DNA of 5,638 nt from an archaeon (lineage in GTDB: Archaea; Asgardarchaeota; Hermodarchaeia; Hermodarchaeales; Hermodarchaeaceae): contig JABXGV010000296.1 of assembly GCA_016550485.1 (NCBI GenBank), positions 1 through 5,638 of the forward strand, given 5' to 3'. The translations under genes and the position numbers were made by a program. The notes under the pieces were generated by a model. It searched no databases and was not told the origin of the DNA. It saw only the letters and a program-made list of their open reading frames with translations. This document shows, one piece after another, positions 1 through 4,623 of the stretch (positions within the stretch are counted from its first letter, which is position 1; the number at the start of each line of letters is the position of its first letter).

Positions 1-177
1 AACTTTTGTGTCATAGGTGCTAATGTCTATCCCTAGTGTTCGACGGTAATCTCGCTGAAATCTACCCGTTACGTATTTTGTGACAAGACTGGTCTTGCCC
101 ACTGCGGGCTCTCCCAATGTTACTATCTTGTAGACAGCTGTAAATCGACGCTCTTCTTCAGGTATACTACTGCTCAC
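1..177 (-). CDS. Ras/Rab-like small GTPase, N-terminal part (partial, runs off left edge)
   Basis: The 59 visible codons encode the first third of a Ras-superfamily GTPase, a GTP-dependent molecular switch usually acting in the cytosol or at membranes. The start is GTG at 177, chosen because a perfect AGGAGGT lies 6 nt upstream. After a short polar leader (MSSSIPEEERRF), a beta strand (YKIVTLG) runs into the P-loop GEPAVGKTSL at residues 22-31, which matches GxxxxGK[ST]. The following helix leads to a switch I segment, RRTLGIDI (45-52), that corresponds to Rab TIGVDF; Thr48 is the expected Mg-coordinating G2 threonine. G3 (DxxG), G4 (NKxD) and any C-terminal lipidation signal lie outside the window. 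Ras-like GTPases of this kind are expanded in Asgard archaea, so this gene is the main taxonomic clue. It lies 92 bp downstream of the ModE-like gene on the same strand and may be transcribed separately. Family assignment is firm; the subfamily cannot be decided from this fragment. Confidence 0.92.
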   Translation of the reverse strand, partial: MSSSIPEEERRFTAVYKIVTLGEPAVGKTSLVTKYVTGRFQRDYRRTLGIDISTYDTKV

Positions 178-183
178 GGCTCA

Positions 184-190
184 ACCTCCT
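184..190 (-). promoter_or_regulatory. Shine-Dalgarno site of the small GTPase
   Basis: AGGAGGT on the minus strand, 6 nt before the GTG at 177. It is full-length complementary to the 3' end of 16S rRNA and decides the start of a gene that would otherwise be missed because of its GTG codon and truncation. Confidence 0.85.
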
Positions 191-220
191 ATAATTTCAA
201 GGTTCTTTCACTCGGAGTAA

Positions 221-255
221 CTATATCAATCTTTTGAGTCACAATAGTATAATAA
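221..255 (-). promoter_or_regulatory. Possible promoter of the small GTPase
   Basis: The 92-bp gap between the ModE-like gene and the GTPase is AT-rich and carries two minus-strand TATA-like elements, TTATTATA (255-248) and GATATAG (228-222). The nearer one would place a transcription start around 198-200, giving a leader of about 20 nt that still includes the Shine-Dalgarno. This suggests the GTPase can be transcribed on its own. The elements are short and the sequence alone does not choose between them. Confidence 0.3.
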
Positions 256-269
256 TCATTACTTAACTA

Positions 270-629
270 CTAATCTTCCCTGAGACTAGCAGTGAGTTTA
301 TTCTCAAGTTCCTCAAACCGCTTCAATAGGGTTCGTCCTAGCGCGGTGAGTGCAGTGCCTCCGGCTCCGGCGCGATGTCCTCTCCGTTTCTCAACTATCG
401 CGGCCCCTAGCCGTTCTTCCACCTTCTGTAGGTAACCCCAAGCAAAGCGATAGGAAGGAGGGTCTGCGGCGCCTAACTCCTCAGCAGAAAGTGACCTCAA
501 TGCTTGGCTAATCGAGCCATGCTCTTCGATTGATCGTAATAGTAGAGCACCTCCCCTACCAAGAATCGTCACTCCATCAAGCTCGAGCCACAGCTTAAAT
601 CGGGGGGTTAGTCTATCTAAAAGTTCCAT
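270..629 (-). CDS. ModE-family N-terminal-type winged-helix DNA-binding protein (stand-alone HTH)
   Basis: A 119-residue protein that matches the DNA-binding half of the molybdate regulator ModE. The pattern is KLWLELDGVTILGRGGALLL (residues 12-31), then GSISQAL (38-44) in the first HTH helix, SYRFAWGYLQKVEERLG (59-75) as recognition helix, a basic Gly-rich wing (VEKRRGHRAGAGG, 79-91) and TALGRTLLKRFEEL (95-108) as the last helix. The C-terminal molybdate-binding MOP domains are absent, as in many archaeal ModE-like proteins, so direct oxyanion sensing is not implied. About nine extra residues lie in the HTH turn. I chose ATG 629; the frame stays open upstream to a TTG at 653 that directly follows a stop codon, and a GTG at 650 is also possible. 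No start has a Shine-Dalgarno. It probably acts as a transcription regulator; its target is unknown. The neighbouring GTPase lies downstream on the same strand and a kinase-like gene is divergent, so either could be regulated. Confidence 0.85.
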   Translation of the reverse strand: MELLDRLTPRFKLWLELDGVTILGRGGALLLRSIEEHGSISQALRSLSAEELGAADPPSYRFAWGYLQKVEERLGAAIVEKRRGHRAGAGGTALTALGRTLLKRFEELENKLTASLRED

Positions 630-754
630 GTTCTCTGTCAAAACAGGCACCAACTAGACAACGCCAGCTCTAGTCTTTGAATCAGTTCTACCTGAAATAA
701 CTGTTGCTAGGACATGCGGGCAAATAGCCAACATTCTTTAACCCAACACTATCT

Positions 755-760
755 CTTTAA
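755..760 (+). promoter_or_regulatory. Weak TATA-like element upstream of the APH-like gene
   Basis: CTTTAA lies about 31-36 nt before the ATG at 791. A start 26 nt downstream of its centre would give a leader of only a few nucleotides, consistent with the lack of a good ribosome binding site. The 161-bp space between the divergent genes (630-790) shows no other clear signal. Confidence 0.25.
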
Positions 761-790
761 GACAGAATATCGCGGGAGCAGAGTAGTCGG

Positions 791-1549
791 ATGTCTTCGG
801 CGAATGTGCCTTGGAAAGTGCGAAGCGCCCTCCTTTCCTTCCTCACTGAGGATTTCGTAGTCCAGAAATGCCGCCAGCTACCCAGCCGTCGCAATATCGT
901 ACTACACATCACAGGCACTTTCAGCTCTACACACCACACATCAGAAATTGTTGTCAAGTGGTTCCAACAACCCGGTATCGCCAATGAAGTCCAGATGCTA
1001 CGCGACGCCTATTCCCGTCGAATCCCTGTCCCCTTCGTTATTGGTAGTACTGCCCACGTCCTCCTCATGCATTTTGTGCCAGGAGAAAACCTCTGCGACC
1101 TAATAACCGCGGAACCCAAGTCTCGTTATGGCATTCTCCTAGGAACGTGGCTAGCATCTTATCACCAGGCCTTCCAGCGAAATAGTCACCCTGAGAAGGT
1201 GCTCCTTAAAGGGGATGCAAGGATTCGCAACTTCATCTGTAATGGTTCAGTCCTCGTTGGTGTGGACTTTGAGGAATGCGTTGTTGGACACTACCTACAA
1301 GATTTAGCAAGTGCCTGTGCTTCAATTCTTGACACAGACCCCCTCTTTACACCCAAGAAACTCATCCTTTGCCGAACACTACTAGAGCGCTATTCTCTCA
1401 CACGAAGGATAAGTAACCCCTCCCAGCTTGTACAAGAAGCAGTGCCTGTAATCATTGATACACTCAAGATGACAGCTAATCGAAGGGGAAATCCCCCCAT
1501 ACTACTAACACATATTCACCAGTTCGAAGAGGGGGCTCTTCACTTCTAG
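791..1549 (+). CDS. APH-like (protein-kinase fold) phosphotransferase, substrate unknown
   Basis: A 252-residue protein with the layout of aminoglycoside/choline-kinase-type phosphotransferases. A Gly/Ser-containing turn TGTFSS (41-46) sits where a nucleotide loop belongs. VVKWF gives Lys56 (beta-3 lysine) and NEVQML gives Glu66 (helix C). LLMHFVPGENL (91-101) is the hinge. GDARIRNFI supplies the catalytic Asp142 and Asn147, and VGVDFEEC (156-163) supplies the metal-binding Asp159, with DFE in place of the protein-kinase DFG, as in APH-type enzymes. The usual HGD of the catalytic loop is KGD (Lys140). All residues needed for ATP-dependent phosphotransfer are present, so an active enzyme is likely, but nothing shows whether it phosphorylates a small molecule or a protein. 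Bud32 is less likely because of the DFE motif and the longer C-terminal lobe. The gene stands alone, divergent from the ModE-like gene; the ATG has no close Shine-Dalgarno (GGGAG ends 12 nt before it). Confidence 0.8.
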   Translation: MSSANVPWKVRSALLSFLTEDFVVQKCRQLPSRRNIVLHITGTFSSTHHTSEIVVKWFQQPGIANEVQMLRDAYSRRIPVPFVIGSTAHVLLMHFVPGENLCDLITAEPKSRYGILLGTWLASYHQAFQRNSHPEKVLLKGDARIRNFICNGSVLVGVDFEECVVGHYLQDLASACASILDTDPLFTPKKLILCRTLLERYSLTRRISNPSQLVQEAVPVIIDTLKMTANRRGNPPILLTHIHQFEEGALHF

Positions 1550-1602
1550 CGAGCACTCAAAACGACATCACCAACAAACAAGATGCAAAAAAAGAGGAAG
1601 AT

Positions 1603-1622
1603 GGTTAGGTTTTCACCTAACC
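1603..1622. terminator. Bidirectional terminator hairpin between convergent genes
   Basis: A perfect 8-bp inverted repeat, GGTTAGGT / ACCTAACC, with a TTTC loop. On the plus strand it is followed by CTTTCT; on the minus strand it is followed after a short spacer by a run of seven T (1593-1587). It sits in the 90-bp gap between the ends of the APH-like gene and the membrane protein gene, where it can stop both transcripts. Confidence 0.65.
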
Positions 1623-1639
1623 TTTCTAGCTCAGTCGTC

Positions 1640-2020
1640 TCATTTACCGACGAAGTGGGCAATGATCAGTAAGATCCCAACCCCGCCGAGAATAAGCCCG
1701 ATGATACCCCAGACCAGAAGGGTGCTTCCGCCAGGTAGCTCGTGTCTCCACTTGAAGCCGCGAATGCCAATGATTAAGCAAACAATTGCAGAAATAACCA
1801 TGTAGATTCCGTATACGATGTACATCGCGTAGACGGCAGCCATCGCTGCGGCGTATGCTCCGCCGAACAATGGATCAAGTGAGCCGAGGGCTGCGCCTAA
1901 CACTGAAAAACTGTACCAACTCCAGACGTAGAAGAAGCCTCCGATTAGATAAACGATGAACGCTATGATGGCAAAGATCGCTGCAATGAGGCAAAGGGTT
2001 TGGGCGGTTTCTTTCGACAT
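1640..2020 (-). CDS. Small integral membrane protein, function unknown
   Basis: A 126-residue very hydrophobic protein (starts MSKETAQTLCLIAA). Membrane segments are likely at about residues 8-32, 66-87 and 99-122. An Ala/Gly-rich stretch at 52-65 could form a fourth helix. The loop IRGFKWRHELPGGS (86-99) carries the positive charges and is probably cytoplasmic. No catalytic or ligand-binding motif is visible and I do not recognise the family. The start at 2020 is supported by GGAGGA (2032-2027) with a 6-nt spacer. An in-frame ATG at 2062 would add 14 polar residues that overlap this site and is unlikely. It converges on the APH-like gene with a shared terminator, and lies downstream of the glycosyltransferase-like gene on the same strand with a gap of about 150 bp, so co-transcription is possible but not indicated. 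Confidence 0.75.
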   Translation of the reverse strand: MSKETAQTLCLIAAIFAIIAFIVYLIGGFFYVWSWYSFSVLGAALGSLDPLFGGAYAAAMAAVYAMYIVYGIYMVISAIVCLIIGIRGFKWRHELPGGSTLLVWGIIGLILGGVGILLIIAHFVGK

Positions 2021-2026
2021 TTCATT

Positions 2027-2032
2027 TCCTCC
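2027..2032 (-). promoter_or_regulatory. Shine-Dalgarno site of the small membrane protein
   Basis: GGAGGA on the minus strand, 6 nt before the ATG at 2020. It selects this start over the in-frame ATG at 2062, which has no comparable site. Confidence 0.75.
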
Positions 2033-2168
2033 ATAGTTTGTATTGTTGCATTTGCCTCCCATCTAGGGAGATACCTGGTGTCTCTATTTCTTCCTTTAAC
2101 ACTCTTCCCCATACGCCATAATGAAATTCGACAAAACCCCTAATTACTATCACTTCATCGTGTTTCGT

Positions 2169-3119
2169 CTAACTTATCAGAATCTGAGATATGGATTCGA
2201 GTTTATTAATAATCCACTGCTTGAGAGAATCTCCAACCGGTATATTCTCACTCCACTCAGGGTCTTTGTAGAATCCTTCATGGCGGAGGGTGACCACGTC
2301 TTCCAGAGCGGAGGGCCGTTTACCAGATACGTCTTCTTCATACAAGTGGAGCGGGTAATTGTAAGAGTGCGGCAATTCATAGAGTTCGCTTCTCGGTAGA
2401 AGTTGGAGAATAACGCCAGATAATATCGCTTGGTGGATGAAAATCTTGTAGAGTTCATCCTGCTGGTAGAGCTCTTTGAAACTAGGATTTTGGTAGGTGC
2501 GGAAGAAGGTGTCACGCCAAGCCTCGAAGATTCCCTTTTCAGGGCGAGTGATTATGAAACCAGCATTGAAATACGGTCGGATTTTCACTGCATCCACATG
2601 GGTTATCATGGGGAAGATGCCGCCTTCGGAGACACCGCAGGAGTTGTAGACTTGTGTCCAGAAGGGATCAAGCGGCTCATCAAAACGTGAGCCAATAAGG
2701 GTATGATGAACTGGTCTGAAACCCAGGCTCTTTCCAGAAGGTAAAAGGAATTCCGACGGTTCCTGAAGAACAAGGGTGTTTGGGTTCAAAAAGGCAAGGA
2801 GCGCTGCTCTCTTTTCAGCTCTTTTTTCTGCGAGAGCAGCAGCATGAACTACACCTGCAAAGAAGAACTGCAGAACCCCGCGGTTTATTCTGAAGGGAAA
2901 CAGGGACACATTCAAGGTTTGAAACCGCTTCTTAACGCTAGTGGAGAGTGGGTTTGTGGGTTCTGGGGTAAAGACCCAGATTGGGCTTTGAGCTAGTTTC
3001 CCTGCAAACGCCCGGATACTCTCCACTAAAAGCAAACCATTCGTCACTGATACCTTACTCGGAAAAACAACCGAAGCCAGAACCAAATTCTTTGGCTCAG
3101 AACCATCCTGCACCAGCAT
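2169..3119 (-). CDS. Putative GT-A-fold glycosyltransferase-like protein with NPN in place of DxD
   Basis: A 316-residue soluble protein. The N-terminal strand NLVLASVVF (11-19) and helix resemble the nucleotide-binding start of GT-A glycosyltransferases. LLAFLNPNTLVLQEPSEFL (107-125) aligns by eye with the GT8-type strand LYLDADxLVLxDLSEL, so the metal-binding DxD is replaced by Asn112-Pro-Asn114. Further GT8-like features are YFNAGFII (183-190), HQAILSG (229-235) and LPHSYNYPL (249-257). A full C-terminal region follows. No signal peptide or membrane helix is seen, so it would act in the cytosol or at the inner membrane face, perhaps in surface glycan synthesis. Resemblance is motif-level; a related nucleotide-diphospho-sugar transferase family or a catalytically inactive relative is possible. 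I chose ATG 3119; an in-frame GTG at 3143 would add eight residues. Neither has a Shine-Dalgarno. It is divergent from the nuclease gene. Confidence 0.6.
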   Translation of the reverse strand: MLVQDGSEPKNLVLASVVFPSKVSVTNGLLLVESIRAFAGKLAQSPIWVFTPEPTNPLSTSVKKRFQTLNVSLFPFRINRGVLQFFFAGVVHAAALAEKRAEKRAALLAFLNPNTLVLQEPSEFLLPSGKSLGFRPVHHTLIGSRFDEPLDPFWTQVYNSCGVSEGGIFPMITHVDAVKIRPYFNAGFIITRPEKGIFEAWRDTFFRTYQNPSFKELYQQDELYKIFIHQAILSGVILQLLPRSELYELPHSYNYPLHLYEEDVSGKRPSALEDVVTLRHEGFYKDPEWSENIPVGDSLKQWIINKLESISQILIS

Positions 3120-3153
3120 GATGGGGATAACGCGCCAAAACACGAAAAAAACA

Positions 3154-3198
3154 TTTGTAAAACGGCACCCCCCTGCTGAATGTATATCACTTTATTTA
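3154..3198. promoter_or_regulatory. Divergent promoter region between glycosyltransferase-like and nuclease genes
   Basis: On the plus strand TTTATTTA (3191-3198) is a good archaeal TATA box; a start about 26 nt further on, near 3221, leaves a leader of about ten nucleotides before the nuclease ATG at 3231. On the minus strand TGATATACA (3189-3181) and TTTACAAA (3161-3154) are candidates. The second predicts a start near 3130, which favours ATG 3119 over GTG 3143 for the glycosyltransferase-like gene. Opposite TATA boxes lie next to each other, so factor binding for the two genes may interfere. Confidence 0.45.
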
Positions 3199-3230
3199 CT
3201 TTGAGTGCCACTCTCCTATAGGTAACTTAC

Positions 3231-3638
3231 ATGATTGAGTTAATCATCATATTTATTCTCCTACTCGTAATTGTTGCTCTCATTCTCTACATCCGATACC
3301 AACGACGAATGGTTCAACTCCGCGTTCAAGAGCTTCTCATCAAAGAAACTGATCGCATCAGAAAGGAAACCCTCTCAAAAAGCCGTGCAGTCCTTAAAGG
3401 AAAGATTGGAGAACAAATGGCCCCACTGCTTGCCGCTTTCCCTTTCGAGCCCGCTGACGCCCGGTTTATTGGGTCTCCTATAGACTATATTGTTTTTCCT
3501 GGCTATAGTACACGAAATCCCACCGAAGTTGTCCTCATTGACATTAAAACTGGTAAGGCTTCGCTATCAGGTATTGAACGCAGAATTCGCGAACTCGTCC
3601 ATGCTGGGCGAGTAAGATGGATGACCATCACCATCTAG
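3231..3638 (+). CDS. Membrane-anchored nuclease related to archaeal Holliday junction resolvase
   Basis: A 135-residue protein with three parts. Residues 2-20 form a single hydrophobic helix (IELIIIFILLLVIVALILY), followed by RYQRR as a cytosolic stop-transfer. Residues 27-50 form a charged helical stretch. Residues 51-135 match the family of endonucleases related to archaeal Holliday junction resolvases (PF10107 type): SRAVLKGKIGEQMAPLL, DARFIGSPIDYIVF, a divergent loop, and VLIDIKTGKA, ending in RVRWMTI. Candidate active-site residues of the PD-(D/E)xK fold are Glu61, Asp85 and Asp104-x-Lys106, all present. The likely role is metal-dependent cleavage of DNA at the cytoplasmic membrane face; real substrates are not established for this family as far as I know. 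The ATG has no strong Shine-Dalgarno and a predicted short leader. The DinB-like gene follows after 54 bp and is probably co-transcribed. Confidence 0.88.
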   Translation: MIELIIIFILLLVIVALILYIRYQRRMVQLRVQELLIKETDRIRKETLSKSRAVLKGKIGEQMAPLLAAFPFEPADARFIGSPIDYIVFPGYSTRNPTEVVLIDIKTGKASLSGIERRIRELVHAGRVRWMTITI

Positions 3639-3692
3639 CACAGGGTGTGACGCAAAACCCTAAAAGCCTCCTTTCAGGGAAAAGAAAGTGCT

Positions 3693-4142
3693 ATGCCTAA
3701 AATCGATGTGTATCTTGAATTCTGGGAGTATCTTCGCCACCACGGGCTAAAAACCATCCACGTCATCGACCACGCGGACGCCTGGGACTTTCGCGTCACT
3801 CCCCAGGAATACCGGGTTCAGGACACCTTCCACCACACAATCCAATCCATCTATGAAGACGCAGGCAACTGGTTTCTTAACGACCCAACGCGGTTCACGC
3901 CTTCAGATAATCATACAGCAGATCTCAACAGGGCAATCAACCGCATGATACACGCCATAAAGAGCTTCCAAGATGAGGATTTAGACCGCGAGTTCACCTT
4001 TCAATGGGGCGAAAAAACCACCATTGGCGGTGCAATCAGACAGAACCTCTTCCATGCCATAGGACATTTCAGCCAACTCCGAAACTGGGCTGGCCTCCGT
4101 CAACGCCAAAGCAGCAGACAAGCCGAGAAAAGCTATCTCTGA
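3693..4142 (+). CDS. DinB/YfiT-like four-helix-bundle protein, putative metal-dependent enzyme
   Basis: A 149-residue protein with features of the DinB superfamily: an N-terminal helix (LEFWEYLRHHGL), TFHHTIQSIYEDAGNWF (45-61) near the first metal-ligand position, a long central helix, and NLFHAIGHFSQLRNWAGL (118-135) carrying the HxxxH pair. His47 or His48, His121 and His125 are the likely triad for a divalent metal. Members of this superfamily include thiol transferases, maleylpyruvate isomerase relatives and many damage-inducible proteins of unknown activity, so the substrate cannot be predicted. The last 14 residues are polar and probably unstructured. The gene follows the nuclease gene by 54 bp with no separate promoter visible, suggesting a two-gene operon; the upstream AGAAAG is at best a weak ribosome binding site. 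The superfamily call is fairly safe; the function is open. Confidence 0.78.
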   Translation: MPKIDVYLEFWEYLRHHGLKTIHVIDHADAWDFRVTPQEYRVQDTFHHTIQSIYEDAGNWFLNDPTRFTPSDNHTADLNRAINRMIHAIKSFQDEDLDREFTFQWGEKTTIGGAIRQNLFHAIGHFSQLRNWAGLRQRQSSRQAEKSYL

Positions 4143-4161
4143 TTTAGGGAGCACTACCCCC

Positions 4162-4189
4162 GGCTTAGTAAAATATTCGCTTACTAACC
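4162..4189. repeat. Inverted repeat downstream of the DinB-like gene
   Basis: TTAGTAA (4165-4171) and TTACTAA (4181-4187) form a perfect 7-bp stem with a 9-nt AT-rich loop. GG/CC outside extend it to 9 bp with one bulged C at 4164. There is no T-tract on the plus strand. It could weakly terminate the operon, or act as an operator for the small gene at 4243, whose TATA box begins about 9 nt further on. Confidence 0.35.
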
Positions 4190-4197
4190 CTCCACAA

Positions 4198-4204
4198 TTT
4201 ATTA
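4198..4204 (+). promoter_or_regulatory. TATA box of the 48-residue small gene
   Basis: TTTATTA lies about 40 nt before the ATG at 4243. A start about 26 nt downstream of its centre falls near 4227, leaving a leader of about 16 nt that contains GTGGTG (4235-4240) as a partial ribosome binding site. The spacing is right for an archaeal promoter and supports the small gene. Confidence 0.5.
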
Positions 4205-4242
4205 AAGTCATCAGCAAAGGTAGAACTAAATTAGTGGTGTAG

Positions 4243-4389
4243 ATGACTGGAACCAGCGATACTACTGAAATAGAGCTACACATCGGATCAATTAAGCTAC
4301 GGATTAGCGGCTCAGAAGCATTTGTAAAAGGTATACTGAAGGATCCCGAAGAATGGCTAAAGCGTACCCTAGACCTATTCCTAGGATAG
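4243..4389 (+). CDS. Small 48-residue protein of unknown function
   Basis: A complete short reading frame, ATG to TAG, coding for 48 residues. It begins MTGTSDTTEIELHIGSIKLR, continues through ISGSEAFVKGI and ends EEWLKRTLDLFLG. The composition is protein-like: alternating hydrophobic residues predict two beta strands (EIELHIG and IKLRIS), followed by an amphipathic helix (EAFVKGIL) and a second one (DPEEWLKRTLDLFL). It is supported by a TATA box with correct spacing and a partial Shine-Dalgarno (GTGGTG). The acidic/basic balance and lack of Cys or His give no hint of metal binding. It could be a small adaptor or regulator, but I do not recognise the family. It stands between the DinB-like gene and the SSB upstream region, on the same strand as both. 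Confidence 0.65.
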   Translation: MTGTSDTTEIELHIGSIKLRISGSEAFVKGILKDPEEWLKRTLDLFLG

Positions 4390-4623
4390 TCTATCTTAAA
4401 CTCGCCTACTGCTACATGCTGTGTATACATAACCCAATAGGGGGGAAGGAAAGAGAGAGGACCCAATGGTTTATATAGGCGCGTTGTAGCAGAAGCCATA
4501 TCAGCACCAAATACTTGAAATGTTTTCTAGGACTGATTTTTTCGGTAAAACGGCAAATCCTCCAGAGTAACCTTCCCGTTTTTTGGACGCCTGATTAACA
4601 CACAAGATATAGTGGTACCTAAA
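4390..4623 (+). other. 234-bp non-coding stretch: purine tract, strong promoter and long leader
   Basis: No convincing protein gene lies here. In order it holds: an 8-bp palindrome TGTATACA (4422-4429); a 23-nt all-purine run (4439-4461) flanked by two copies of ACCCAAT (4432-4438 and 4461-4467); the TATA box; and a leader of about 124 nt. The leader contains AAAACGG (4547-4553) complementary to CCGTTTT (4576-4582), and two runs of six T (4537-4542, 4579-4584). The second T run could end a short RNA before the SSB gene, or the whole leader could be the 5' UTR of SSB. No tRNA or C/D-box motif is seen. Confidence 0.4.
4470..4477 (+). promoter_or_regulatory. Strong archaeal TATA box upstream of SSB
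   Basis: TTTATATA is an exact match to the archaeal TTTAWATA box and the best in the window. It predicts a start near 4500, about 124 nt before the SSB ATG, which is unusually far for an archaeal mRNA. A weaker alternative, GATTAAC around 4593-4599, would give a nearly leaderless SSB transcript. Confidence 0.6.

Noticed and set aside
757..984. Minus-strand 75-codon open frame over the start of the APH-like gene
   Set aside because: It lies opposite a gene with intact catalytic motifs, has no recognisable domain and a composition typical of a reverse-frame artefact.
2121..2399. Plus-strand 92-codon open frame
   Set aside because: It overlaps the 3' end of the glycosyltransferase-like gene in antisense. 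No motif or promoter supports it.
2177..2515. Minus-strand 112-codon frame within the glycosyltransferase-like gene
   Set aside because: Same strand, shifted frame, low-complexity Ser/Thr-rich translation. The overlapping frame carries the conserved motifs.
3642..3661. AGGGT / ACCCT hairpin between the nuclease and DinB-like genes
   Set aside because: Only a 5-bp stem with a 10-nt loop and no T-tract, too weak to call a terminator. The two genes are better read as one operon.
4409..4492. 8-bp inverted repeat CTGCTACA / TGTAGCAG around the SSB TATA box
   Set aside because: The arms are 68 nt apart. A match of this length is not far from chance in a region of this size.
3981..4499. Minus-strand 172-codon open frame
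   Set aside because: It spans the DinB-like gene end, its intergenic signals and the small 48-residue gene in antisense. The translation shows no domain, and it would ignore two plus-strand promoters and a better-supported gene.
4520..4570. 16-residue upstream reading frame in the SSB leader
   Set aside because: No ribosome binding site and no protein-like pattern. Short frames of this size are expected by chance, though it would become relevant if the long leader is confirmed.
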